In this document: positions 1 through 5,862 of the stretch, one piece after another
Numbering within the stretch: position 1 is the stretch's first letter
Layout of the letters: every line of letters starts with the position of its first letter
DNA from: Candidatus Faecalibacterium faecipullorum
Lineage (GTDB): Bacteria; Bacillota; Clostridia; Oscillospirales; Ruminococcaceae
DNA length: 6,132 bases
Assembly (NCBI GenBank): GCA_019118985.1
Contig: DWXX01000063.1
Span: forward strand, 1-6,132
Reading direction: 5' to 3'
The notes under the pieces: generated by a model
Seen by the model: the letters and a program-made list of their open reading frames with translations, nothing else
What the model was told of the DNA's origin: nothing
Database searches by the model: none
Program-made: the position numbers and the translations under genes

Positions 1-8
1 CACTTTTT

Positions 9-39
9 TCGATTGATCCCATCGAATCGAGCGATTTTT
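9..39 (+). terminator. Possible terminator hairpin at the left edge
   Basis: TCGATT-GAT (9-17) can pair with ATC-AATCGA (21-23 and 25-30) around a CCC loop, with one bulged G at 24. Four bases later comes a run of five T (35-39). This would fit the intrinsic terminator of a rightward gene lying left of the window. The stem is AT-rich and the T-run is displaced, so the call is weak. On the minus strand the hairpin is followed by A, not T, so it would not terminate leftward transcription. Confidence 0.3.
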
Positions 40-60
40 CGCGGCGGAGGGGCTTCCCCC

Positions 61-89
61 TTGCATCTGTCCTCTGGCGAGGATACAAT
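61..89 (+). promoter_or_regulatory. Sigma-A-type promoter of the NSS transporter
   Basis: The -35 box TTGCAT (61-66) is separated by exactly 17 nt from the -10 box TACAAT (84-89). Transcription should start near 95-97, leaving a leader of about 40 nt. The leader holds a small hairpin, CGCC-TGCG-GGCG (98-109), just ahead of the ribosome binding site. A GGGG-CTT-CCCC hairpin (49-59) abuts the -35 box. No recognisable operator was seen. Confidence 0.65.
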
Positions 90-123
90 ATAAAAGTCGC
101 CTGCGGGCGTATATCGTATCTTT

Positions 124-130
124 GAGGAGG
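124..130 (+). promoter_or_regulatory. Ribosome binding site deciding the NSS transporter start
   Basis: GAGGAGG lies 6 nt before ATG 137. A longer reading from TTG 122 would place this site inside the coding region, so ATG 137 is preferred. Confidence 0.8.
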
Positions 131-136
131 AAAATC

Positions 137-1495
137 ATGAAACGTGAGACTTTTGGCTCGCGGCTGGGCTTCATCCTGGTCAGCGCGGGCTGCGCCATCG
201 GCATCGGCAATGTCTGGCGCTTCCCGTTCCTGGTGGGGCAGAACGGCGGCGGCCTGTTCGTGCTGTTCTACCTGATGTTCCTGGTCATCATGGGCGTGCC
301 GGTGCTGACCATGGAGCTGGCGGTGGGCCGCGCCAGCCGCAAGAGCGCGGTGCAGGGTTACAAGGCCCTTGAGCCGGCCGGCAGCAAGTGGCATATCCAC
401 GGGTGGTTCTGCATGGCGGGGTGCTACCTGCTGATGATGTACTACACCACCGTCGCCGGCTGGATGCTGGATTACTTTACCAAGTTCGCCTCCGGCCAGT
501 TCGCCGGGATGGAGGCCGGCCATGCCGCCGACGCCTTCAACGCCATGCTGGCCAGCCCCGTCGAGATGGGCGCCTTCATGGTCATCATCGTGGTGGCCGG
601 CTTTGCGGTGGTCAGCTTCGGGCTGCAGAACGGCCTGGAGCGGATCAGCAAGTGGATGATGATCGCCCTGCTGGCCCTCATCGTCATCCTGGCCGTCAAC
701 AGCGTGCTGCTGCCCGGCGCGGGGTCGGGCGTCGCCTTCTACCTGCTGCCCAGCGTCGAGCGGGCGGCTGAGGTGGGCATCGGCAACGTGGCCATGGCCG
801 CCATGAACCAGTCCTTCTTCACCCTCAGCCTCGGCATCGCCGCCATGGAGATCTTCGGCAGCTACATGTCCCGCGACAATACCCTGCCCGGCGAGTCGAT
901 CCGCATCTGCGCGCTGGATACCTTCGTCGCCATGATGAGCGGCATGATCATCTTCCCGGCCTGCTTTGCCTACGGCATCGAGCCGGACCAGGGCCCCTCC
1001 CTCATCTTCATCACCCTGACCGAGGTGTTCGTCAACATGCCCGGCGGGCGGCTGTGGGGCAGCCTGTTCTTCGTCTTTATGACCTTCGCCAGCTTCACCA
1101 CCGTCATCGCGGTGTTTGAGAACATCCTGGTCATCTGCTGCGACTGCTTCGGGTGGGACCGCAAGAAGTCCTGCCTTGTCAACCTGGTCATCGTGCTGGT
1201 GGCGAGCGTCCCCTGCGTGCTGGGCTACAATGTCTGGAGCGGCCTGACCTTCCTGGGCGGCAAGAACGTCCTGGATACCGAGGACTTCCTGGTCAGCAAC
1301 CTGCTGCTGCCCATCGGGTCGCTGATCTTCCTGCTGTTCTGCGTCTCCAAGTGGGGCTGGGGCTACGACAAGTACTTCGCCGAGGCCAACAGCGGCACGG
1401 GGCTCAAGCTGCCCCGCTCCAAGTGGCTCAAGCGGTACCTGCAGTTCGTTCTGCCCATCCTGATCCTGGCCATCCTGGTGCAGGGCCTGATCTGA
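137..1495 (+). CDS. Sodium-dependent NSS/SNF family transporter, likely amino-acid symporter
   Basis: The 452-residue membrane protein should import a small amine or amino acid together with Na+. Residues 8-39 carry the family signature: SRLGF, then GIGNVWRFP (22-30) and NGGG (36-39). About 11 hydrophobic helices are visible (roughly 10-33, 39-60, 88-112, 142-160, 172-193, 218-244, 257-279, 305-335, 346-363, 383-404, 433-451). This matches the 11-helix bacterial subgroup (MhsT, Tyt1) rather than 12-helix LeuT. By motif alignment to LeuT from memory, Na1 residues are A20, N25, T229 and D261, and Na2 residues are G18, I21, A318, T321 and T322. The pocket residues are Y103, F228, S231, I234 and V326. 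LeuT Asn286 is Asp261 here and LeuT Glu290 is Ala265, which suggests a chloride-independent carrier. The substrate cannot be read from the sequence. The gene has its own promoter and terminator, and its neighbour is convergent. Confidence 0.93.
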   Translation: MKRETFGSRLGFILVSAGCAIGIGNVWRFPFLVGQNGGGLFVLFYLMFLVIMGVPVLTMELAVGRASRKSAVQGYKALEPAGSKWHIHGWFCMAGCYLLMMYYTTVAGWMLDYFTKFASGQFAGMEAGHAADAFNAMLASPVEMGAFMVIIVVAGFAVVSFGLQNGLERISKWMMIALLALIVILAVNSVLLPGAGSGVAFYLLPSVERAAEVGIGNVAMAAMNQSFFTLSLGIAAMEIFGSYMSRDNTLPGESIRICALDTFVAMMSGMIIFPACFAYGIEPDQGPSLIFITLTEVFVNMPGGRLWGSLFFVFMTFASFTTVIAVFENILVICCDCFGWDRKKSCLVNLVIVLVASVPCVLGYNVWSGLTFLGGKNVLDTEDFLVSNLLLPIGSLIFLLFCVSKWGWGYDKYFAEANSGTGLKLPRSKWLKRYLQFVLPILILAILVQGLI

Positions 1496-1504
1496 ACATA
1501 ACGT

Positions 1505-1560
1505 GAAAAAAGTCCCGGCCGCCGGCCGTTCGCAGTGAACGCCGGCAGCCGGGATTTTTT
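1505..1560 (+). terminator. Strong intrinsic terminator between convergent genes, probably bidirectional
   Basis: TCCCGGCCGCCGGC (1513-1526) pairs with GCCGGCAGCCGGGA (1541-1554) with one mismatch. The stem extends inward through GTTC/GAAC (1528-1531, 1537-1540), past one bulged C, to a GCAGT loop. Six T (1555-1560) follow on the plus strand. A run of A (1506-1511) precedes the stem, so the minus strand also reads hairpin then T-run. It therefore serves the NSS gene (stop at 1495) and the leftward small gene (stop at 1574). Confidence 0.9.
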
Positions 1561-1573
1561 GCGCTTTCCGCCC

Positions 1574-1900
1574 TCAGAACAGGCCGAAAAAGCTGATCTG
1601 GTTGACCCCCAAAAAGACGAAGAGGACGATCAGCGCCACCACCACCGCGATCAGGATGTCCATCTGATGGACGCTGAGGGGGAAGTGGTCGTAGATCTTC
1701 TCCTTGGAGTTTTTGAAGCCGGGGTCGCCGTTGTTCAGAAAGCCGCCTTTGCCGCCCGGGCGGGGGCTTTGGCCGGCTTCGGCTTCGCGGGCGGCCAGTT
1801 CGGCCTCGCGGGCTTCCAGGGCGGCTTCACGGGCGGCCAGCTCCGCCTCGCGGGCGGCGGCCTGCTGCTCAGTCAAATGTTCGGGCAGATGTTCGGGCAT
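1574..1900 (-). CDS. Small coiled-coil protein with one C-terminal membrane helix, function unknown
   Basis: I do not recognise this 108-residue protein as a named family. The N-terminus repeats PEHL (MPEHLPEHL). Residues 14-41 are four near-identical heptads of the type LAAREAE, an alternating-charge pattern that predicts a long helix or coiled coil. A Gly/Pro-rich linker follows (43-63), then a short polar stretch with KEKIYDHFPLSV (66-77), and a strongly hydrophobic helix at about 80-99. The tail NQISFFGLF is very short. There is no N-terminal signal, so the coiled coil most likely lies in the cytoplasm with the C-terminus inserted as a tail anchor. Start choice: AGGAGG sits 9 nt before ATG 1900, whereas the longer TTG 1924 reading would contain that site. 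It lies downstream of the mglC terminator and seems to have its own promoter. It may be a membrane-bound scaffold or a homo-oligomerising protein, but this is only a guess from shape. Confidence 0.75.
   Translation of the reverse strand: MPEHLPEHLTEQQAAAREAELAAREAALEAREAELAAREAEAGQSPRPGGKGGFLNNGDPGFKNSKEKIYDHFPLSVHQMDILIAVVVALIVLFVFLGVNQISFFGLF
1781..1864 (-). repeat. Four imperfect 21-nt tandem repeats encoding heptads
   Basis: The units are 1781-1801, 1802-1822, 1823-1843 and 1844-1864. On the plus strand each begins as a variant of GGCTTCGCGGGC followed by GGCCAG or a similar string. On the coding strand each unit is one seven-residue heptad (AAAREAE, LAAREAA, LEAREAE, LAAREAE). The repeat is therefore at both DNA and protein level and could change in number by slippage without a frameshift. 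Confidence 0.8.
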
Positions 1901-1909
1901 GGGGCGTTC

Positions 1910-1916
1910 CCTCCTT
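1910..1916 (-). promoter_or_regulatory. Ribosome binding site of the small coiled-coil gene
   Basis: AAGGAGG on the minus strand ends 9 nt before ATG 1900. It fixes that ATG as the start, because the in-frame TTG 1924 lies upstream of the site and would translate through it. Confidence 0.8.
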
Positions 1917-1923
1917 TTCCACA

Positions 1924-1952
1924 AGTATACGGGCAGCGGTGCAAAAAAGCAA
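1924..1952 (-). promoter_or_regulatory. Candidate promoter of the small coiled-coil gene, overlapping the mgl terminator
   Basis: On the minus strand TTGCTT (1952-1947) is followed after exactly 17 nt by TATACT (1929-1924), a 5/6 match to the -10 consensus. Transcription would begin near 1917-1919, directly before the ribosome binding site, so the leader would be very short. The -35 match is weak beyond TTG and lies inside the T-rich tail of the mgl terminator. Confidence 0.45.
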
Positions 1953-1976
1953 GAGGGCCGCCCGAAAGCGGCCCTC
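1941..1976 (-). terminator. Intrinsic terminator of the mglBAC operon
   Basis: The perfect 9-bp GC-rich stem GAGGGCCGC (1953-1961) / GCGGCCCTC (1968-1976) closes a 6-base loop. On the minus strand it is followed by TTGC and then six T (1948-1943). It lies 24 nt after the mglC stop and should end the leftward operon transcript before the small coiled-coil gene. Confidence 0.88.
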
Positions 1977-1999
1977 CGTTGGAGTTTTGGAAGCGCGTG

Positions 2000-2998
2000 T
2001 TACTTCTTGGCCAGGTACTTGCGGATGTCGATGGCGACAGCCAGGATGATGACCAGGCCCTGCACGATGTAGGTGTAGGAAGAGTTGACCTGCATGAACT
2101 GCAGCGCCACCTTCATCAGCTCAAAGACCAGCACGCCGACCAGGATGCCGGGGACGGTGCCGACGCCGCCGGTGGTGGAGACGCCGCCGATGGTAGCCGC
2201 CGCGATGGCGTCCAGCTCATAGCTCTGCGCGGTGTTGACCGACGCGCCGCCCGACTTGGCAGCCAGCAGGCAGCCGGCCAGGCCGAACATGCAGGAAGCC
2301 AGGATGTAGATGCGGATCTTGGTGGCGGCGACGTTGACGCCGGCCACCTCAGCGGCAGACTCGTTGCCGCCGATGGCGTACATGTACTTGCCGTGGCGGG
2401 TCTTGTTGTACAGGAACCAGAAGCAGATGGCCACGATGATGGCGATCCAGATCAGGATGGGCACGCCGAGGAAGTTGTCGATGGCGATGGCGGTAAAGCC
2501 GGAGTTCAGCGAGCCGATGGGGGTGCCGCCGGTGTAGACCAGGCAGATACCGTAGACCACCTGCTGCATGCCCAGGGTGGCGATGAAGGGCTGCACCCGC
2601 AGATAGGACACCACCAGGCCGTTGCACAGGCCGACCACCGCGCAGATGGCCACCACCAGCAGAAAGACCACCGGGGTGGGCAGGGTGGGCAGGCCGGGGT
2701 AGAACTTGTTGGGGGCGTCCGAGTTCTGTGCGAAGATGCAGGCCAGGCAGGCCGCAAAGCCAGCCAGACGGCCGGCCGACAGGTCGTTGCCGGTGGTGAT
2801 GAGGCAGCCGGAGATGCCCAGCGCGATGATGTAGCGGATGGACACGTTCTTCAGCAGGTTGATGATGTTGGCCAGGCCGAAGAAGTTGGGGTGGATGATG
2901 CCGACGATCAACGACACGAGGACCATCAGCACGACGATGGCGTTATTGCCCAGCCAGCTCTTGATGATCTGGCCGGTCGATTTCTTGGTAGCTTCCAC
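2000..2998 (-). CDS. mglC: Galactose/methyl-galactoside ABC importer, permease subunit MglC
   Basis: This 332-residue integral membrane protein forms the sugar channel and works with MglA and MglB. It belongs to the ribose/galactose/xylose permease family (BPD_transp_2). TTGNDLSAGR (68-77) closely matches the TQGTDLSAGR of E. coli MglC as I recall it, and QPFIATLG (136-143) is also typical. The ATPase-contact loop is YAIGGNESAAEVAGVNV (207-223), and YELDAIAAATIGG (260-272) with GGVGTVPG (277-284) forms the conserved C-terminal part. Hydrophobic segments run at roughly 20-36, 53-68, 75-91, 109-132, 138-155, 178-197, 228-247, 263-292 and 308-324. The length is normal. The start is GTG 2998, with AAGGAGG (3009-3015) 10 nt upstream. 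Only 19 nt separate it from the mglA stop, so the two are probably translated from one message. The exact sugar is set by the binding protein. Confidence 0.93.
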   Translation of the reverse strand: MEATKKSTGQIIKSWLGNNAIVVLMVLVSLIVGIIHPNFFGLANIINLLKNVSIRYIIALGISGCLITTGNDLSAGRLAGFAACLACIFAQNSDAPNKFYPGLPTLPTPVVFLLVVAICAVVGLCNGLVVSYLRVQPFIATLGMQQVVYGICLVYTGGTPIGSLNSGFTAIAIDNFLGVPILIWIAIIVAICFWFLYNKTRHGKYMYAIGGNESAAEVAGVNVAATKIRIYILASCMFGLAGCLLAAKSGGASVNTAQSYELDAIAAATIGGVSTTGGVGTVPGILVGVLVFELMKVALQFMQVNSSYTYIVQGLVIILAVAIDIRKYLAKK

Positions 2999-3008
2999 GA
3001 TTAGACTG

Positions 3009-3015
3009 CCTCCTT
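3009..3015 (-). promoter_or_regulatory. Ribosome binding site supporting a GTG start for mglC
   Basis: AAGGAGG lies 10 nt before GTG 2998 and begins 3 nt after the mglA TGA stop (3020-3018). This supports the non-ATG start and close translational coupling of the ATPase and permease genes. Confidence 0.8.
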
Positions 3016-3017
3016 AT

Positions 3018-4559
3018 TCACTGATTGGCCGCGGCCTTTTCAGGTGCGGTCTCAAACTGGGTGGCGAGCGCCATGATGTTCTCCTGGGTGGCGTCCTTGC
3101 CGTCGATGAAGCCGGTGACGCGGCCGTCGCACATGACCATCACCCGGTTGGACATGCCGATGATCTCGCTCATTTCGGACGAGATCATGATGATGCTCTT
3201 GCCCGCTTTGGCCAGCTCGGCGATGATGCAGTAGATCTCATACTTGGCGCCGACGTCGATGCCGCGGGTGGGCTCGTCCAGGATGAGGATGTCGGGGTTG
3301 TTGGCCAGCCACCGGGCGATCAGCACCTTCTGCTGGTTGCCGCCCGACAGGCTCTTGATCTGGGTCTTGGGGCTGGGCACCTTGATGGCCATCTTCTCCT
3401 TGTTGGACTGTACCAGGTCGAGGATCTTCTTGTTGTCCAGCATGATGGGGCCTTTGCGCAGCTGGTCGAGGGAGGCGATCGAGATGTTGTCTGCGACGCT
3501 GAGCACACCCATGATGCCGGTGGCGCGGCGGTCCTCGGTCAGCAGGGCGACGCTCTTGGCGATGGCGTCGCGGGGCTGATGGATGTGTACTTCCTCGCCT
3601 TTGATCCAGACCTTGCCGGCGCTGTGGGCCCGCAGGCCGAAGATGCCTTCCATCAGCTCGGTGCGCTGGGCGCCCACCAGGCCGGCGACGCCCAGGATCT
3701 CGCCCTTGTGCAGCTCAAAGCTGCAGTGGCGGAACGAGCGCGGATGGATGGAGGTGAAGTCCTCCACCTTCAGCACCACATCGCTGGAGGGCTTGTTCTC
3801 CAGCGGGGGATACTGGTTGGACAGCTCGCGGCCGACCATCTTGGCGATGATCTCTTCCTTGGTCATGTCGGCGACCTTCCACTTGCCGATGTACTGGCCG
3901 TCGCGCATGATGGTGATCTCGTCGGCGATGACCTTGATCTCATCCATCTTGTGGCTGATGTAGACCAGGGCGACCCCCTGGCTCTTCAGCTCGCGCATGA
4001 TGCGGAACAGCGACTCGACCTCGTTGGCGGTCAGCGAGGAGGTGGGCTCGTCCAAAATCAGCACCTTGCAGTTGGCCGAGACGGCTTTCGCGATCTCAAC
4101 CATCTGCATCTGCGCGATGCTCAGCGAGCCCAGCTTTGCGTGGGGGTCGATGTCCAGTTTGAGGTGTTTGAGCAGTTCTTCCGTGTCTTTGTACATTTTG
4201 GCGTGGTCCACCACGACGATGGGGCCAAAACGTTTGGTGGGGTAGCGGCCCAGCCAGATGTTCTCGGCGACAGTCCGGGCCGGGATGGGCTGGAGCTCCT
4301 GATGCACCATGGCGATGCCTTTGTCCAGAGCGTCCAGCGGGGTGGGGATGGTGACCTTCTGTCCTTCGTACTCGATCTCGCCCTCGTCCATCTTGTAAAT
4401 GCCGAACATGCATTTCATCAAGGTGGATTTGCCGGCGCCGTTCTCGCCCATCAGGGCCATGACGGTGCCGGGGCGCAGCTCAAGCCGGGCATGGTCCAGA
4501 GCTTTGACGCCGGGGAAGACCTTGACGACGTCTTTCATGACCAGACGGTACTCTGCCAT
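3018..4559 (-). CDS. mglA: Galactose/methyl-galactoside ABC importer, double ATPase MglA
   Basis: This 513-residue cytoplasmic protein is two fused ATP-binding domains that drive sugar import through MglC. Domain 1 has Walker A GENGAGKST (38-46), Q-loop Q87, the family-type signature LSIAQMQ (146-152) in place of LSGGQ, Walker B LILDEP (167-172) and switch His203. Domain 2 has a degenerate Walker A, GLVGAQRTE (293-301), where the ATP-binding Lys is Arg299. It also has a good signature LSGGNQQ (404-410), Walker B LILDEP (425-430) and no switch His (SSEM at 460-463). This asymmetry is normal for MglA/RbsA/XylG proteins. LGRYPTK (103-109) and HKGEILGVAGLVGA (284-297) resemble E. coli MglA as I recall it, so galactose is favoured over ribose or xylose. 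ATG 4559 has AAGGAGG (4569-4575) 9 nt upstream. The 160-nt gap before it carries two hairpins. Confidence 0.94.
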   Translation of the reverse strand: MAEYRLVMKDVVKVFPGVKALDHARLELRPGTVMALMGENGAGKSTLMKCMFGIYKMDEGEIEYEGQKVTIPTPLDALDKGIAMVHQELQPIPARTVAENIWLGRYPTKRFGPIVVVDHAKMYKDTEELLKHLKLDIDPHAKLGSLSIAQMQMVEIAKAVSANCKVLILDEPTSSLTANEVESLFRIMRELKSQGVALVYISHKMDEIKVIADEITIMRDGQYIGKWKVADMTKEEIIAKMVGRELSNQYPPLENKPSSDVVLKVEDFTSIHPRSFRHCSFELHKGEILGVAGLVGAQRTELMEGIFGLRAHSAGKVWIKGEEVHIHQPRDAIAKSVALLTEDRRATGIMGVLSVADNISIASLDQLRKGPIMLDNKKILDLVQSNKEKMAIKVPSPKTQIKSLSGGNQQKVLIARWLANNPDILILDEPTRGIDVGAKYEIYCIIAELAKAGKSIIMISSEMSEIIGMSNRVMVMCDGRVTGFIDGKDATQENIMALATQFETAPEKAAANQ

Positions 4560-4578
4560 TCCGTAGAGCCTCCTTTTA

Positions 4579-4603
4579 CCTTACATACACACAACACACA
4601 TAA
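4579..4603 (-). other. GU-rich single-stranded linker ahead of mglA
   Basis: On the message strand this stretch is almost only G, U and a few A, in the manner of TGTGTGTTGTGTGTATG, between the terminator-like hairpin and the mglA ribosome binding site. It should stay unstructured and could serve as a ribosome standby or loading region, but this is inferred from composition only. It also lacks a convincing internal promoter. Confidence 0.35.
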
Positions 4604-4650
4604 GAAAGAGGGCGTGCGCGAGAAGCAGTCCGCTCCCACGCACGCACCTC
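4601..4650 (-). terminator. Terminator-like hairpin in the mglB-mglA gap, probable attenuator
   Basis: On the minus strand GAGG and GCGTGCG (4650-4647, 4645-4639) pair with CGCACGC and CCTC (4618-4612, 4611-4608), with one bulged T. The 20-nt apical part can add GGAGC/GCTTC (4636-4632, 4626-4622) with one G-U pair around GGACT. The stem is followed by TTTCTTA (4607-4601), an imperfect T-run. The gene downstream is part of the same system, so partial termination or 3' end protection of an mglB-only message is more likely than a full stop. Confidence 0.55.
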
Positions 4651-4678
4651 TCATTCACTGGGGATCACAGGGCTTTGC

Positions 4679-4704
4679 TCAGGCGGCCGGGGGGCCATGC
4701 CTGA
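4679..4704 (-). other. Hairpin just after the mglB stop codon
   Basis: On the minus strand TCAGGC (4704-4699) and GGCC (4696-4693) pair with GGCC (4688-4685) and GCCTGA (4684-4679), around a CCCC loop with a two-base AT bulge. No T-run follows, so it is not a terminator on its own. Its place 15 nt after the mglB stop suggests a barrier that protects the mglB 3' end from exonucleases after cleavage of the operon message. Confidence 0.5.
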
Positions 4705-4719
4705 AACGGCCCGAGGACA

Positions 4720-5781
4720 TTACAGATACTCGGCGGCGTTCTCCGGGGTGACCTTGACGTAGTCGACCCAGTAGTACTGCTCGACGGGCTCGCCCTCGAC
4801 GTACAGGCGGGTAGCCTCGGTGGCGGCGGTGGCCTGGCCCACGTCGTCGTTCAGCACGGTGCCGGTCATGTTGCCGTCCATAACGGCCTGCACGGCGTCT
4901 GCCAGGGCGTCAACGCCCACCAGGTAGATGTCGGTGCCGACGGTGCGGCCGACCTGCTGGATGGACTGCAGAGCGCCCAGGGCCATGGCGTCGTTGTTGC
5001 AGAAGACGACCTCGATCTGCTCGCCGTACTGTGCCAGCGCGTTGGCGACGTCCTGCTGTGCCAGGGTCTGGTCCCAGTTGTCCAGGTACTCATACAGGCA
5101 CTCGACCTGCTTGCCGGCGTCGGTCAGGGCCTTGATGGAGTACTCGGTGCGGTACTGGGCGTCGATGTTCTCGGGGTCGCCCTTGCACATGATGTAGGTG
5201 ATGACGCCGTCGCCGTTGATGTCACCCTGGGTCTCGGTCTCGAGGATCAGCTCGCCCTGGTAGGTGCCGGACTGACGGGCGTCAGCGCCGACGTAGCAGC
5301 ACTTGTCGGGGTAGCTGTCCAGGACGGCCTTGTCGGGCTCACGGTTGATGAAGACGATGGGGATACCGGAGGGCGAGATGGTGTCCACGATGGTCTGGGC
5401 CGAGGTGGTCTGGACCGGGTTGATGATCAGGACATCGACGCCCTGCTGCAGGAAGGTGTTGATCTGCTCGGTCTGGGTGGACTGATCGTTCTTGCCGTCC
5501 ATGATGGTGACGGCGTAGCCCAGCTCGCCCAGATACTCTTCCAGGTCGGCGCGGTACAGGGTCATGAAGTTATCGGCGAACTGATAGATGCAGATGCCGA
5601 TGGTGGCGCCGCCGGCAGCCTCTTCGGCAGGCTCTTCAGCAGCGGAGGAAGCGGGGGCAGAGGACGCGGTGGACGAAGCAGCAGTGGAGCTGGAGTCACC
5701 GCCGCCGCAGGCAGTCAGGGCGGCAGTCGCGCCGACAACGGCAGACGCCTTCAGAAAGTCGCGGCGAGTAATCATTTTCAT
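4720..5781 (-). CDS. mglB: Galactose/glucose-binding lipoprotein MglB, solute receptor of the ABC importer
   Basis: This 353-residue exported protein captures hexose and delivers it to MglC/MglA. The signal contains TRRDFLK (5-11), a twin-arginine-like motif, then a short hydrophobic stretch and the lipobox LTAC with Cys25 as lipid anchor. Residues 29-58 are a flexible Ser/Thr/Ala/Glu linker. The periplasmic-binding-protein type 1 fold begins at about 60. Aligned from memory with E. coli MglB, the sugar pocket keeps D70, F72, N146, D207, R211, W236, N263, D291 and N311, but His152 is Asn205. The calcium loop is also present: D187, N189, D191, T195 and E257. This favours galactose/glucose over ribose. 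The start at ATG 5781 is chosen because AAGGAG lies 9 nt upstream; the in-frame ATG 5799 overlaps that site. It is the first gene of the operon and has its own promoter. Confidence 0.92.
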   Translation of the reverse strand: MKMITRRDFLKASAVVGATAALTACGGGDSSSTAASSTASSAPASSAAEEPAEEAAGGATIGICIYQFADNFMTLYRADLEEYLGELGYAVTIMDGKNDQSTQTEQINTFLQQGVDVLIINPVQTTSAQTIVDTISPSGIPIVFINREPDKAVLDSYPDKCCYVGADARQSGTYQGELILETETQGDINGDGVITYIMCKGDPENIDAQYRTEYSIKALTDAGKQVECLYEYLDNWDQTLAQQDVANALAQYGEQIEVVFCNNDAMALGALQSIQQVGRTVGTDIYLVGVDALADAVQAVMDGNMTGTVLNDDVGQATAATEATRLYVEGEPVEQYYWVDYVKVTPENAAEYL

Positions 5782-5790
5782 AATAGCATT

Positions 5791-5796
5791 CTCCTT
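5791..5796 (-). promoter_or_regulatory. Ribosome binding site deciding the mglB start
   Basis: AAGGAG ends 9 nt before ATG 5781. An in-frame ATG at 5799 directly overlaps the site and would add six residues (MKENAI) to the signal peptide. It has no ribosome binding site at the right distance, so ATG 5781 is preferred. Confidence 0.75.
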
Positions 5797-5821
5797 CATT
5801 CATCAGACTGTAGGTATGGCC

Positions 5822-5848
5822 GCGCCCCCCACACGCTAAGGGACGCGC
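5822..5848 (-). other. Possible hairpin in the mglB leader
   Basis: In the predicted leader GCGC (5848-5845) can pair with GCGC (5825-5822), and three or four further pairs, including one G-U, follow after a mismatch (5843-5840 with 5827-5830). The loop is 9 nt. It leaves the ribosome binding site free. I see no known riboswitch in this leader of about 75 nt. Confidence 0.3.
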
Positions 5849-5862
5849 CTTATCTGTTTCCT

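Noticed and set aside
293..301. Residue positions in MglA: loss of the Walker A lysine in the second ATPase domain (coordinates refer to protein residues)
   Set aside because: A degenerate second site is the normal state of MglA, RbsA and XylG ATPases, with an intact signature and Walker B in that half. It is not a damaged gene.
1781..1864. CRISPR-like or regulatory tandem array
   Set aside because: The 21-nt units are contiguous with no spacers, stay in frame and encode heptads of the coiled coil, so the repeat is explained by protein structure.
1535..3004. Long plus-strand open frame opposite the small gene and mglC
   Set aside because: It is antisense to two well-supported genes, its product is a low-complexity mix of Gly, Asp, Gln, Val and His, and it lacks a ribosome binding site. 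It arises from the GC-rich third codon positions of the real genes.
4535..4655. Short Cys-rich open frame on the minus strand in the mglB-mglA gap, starting at an ATG just before the attenuator hairpin
   Set aside because: It has no ribosome binding site, crosses the hairpin and overlaps the mglA start out of frame. I see no run of regulatory codons that would mark a leader peptide.
2838..4751. Long plus-strand open frame (over 600 codons) opposite mglA
   Set aside because: It covers the complement of a clear double ATPase with all its motifs. The product is Asp/His/Leu/Gly-rich with no domain, as expected for an antisense shadow.
5782..5857. Riboswitch in the mglB leader
   Set aside because: The leader is only about 75 nt, with one modest hairpin and no recognisable aptamer core or terminator/anti-terminator pair.
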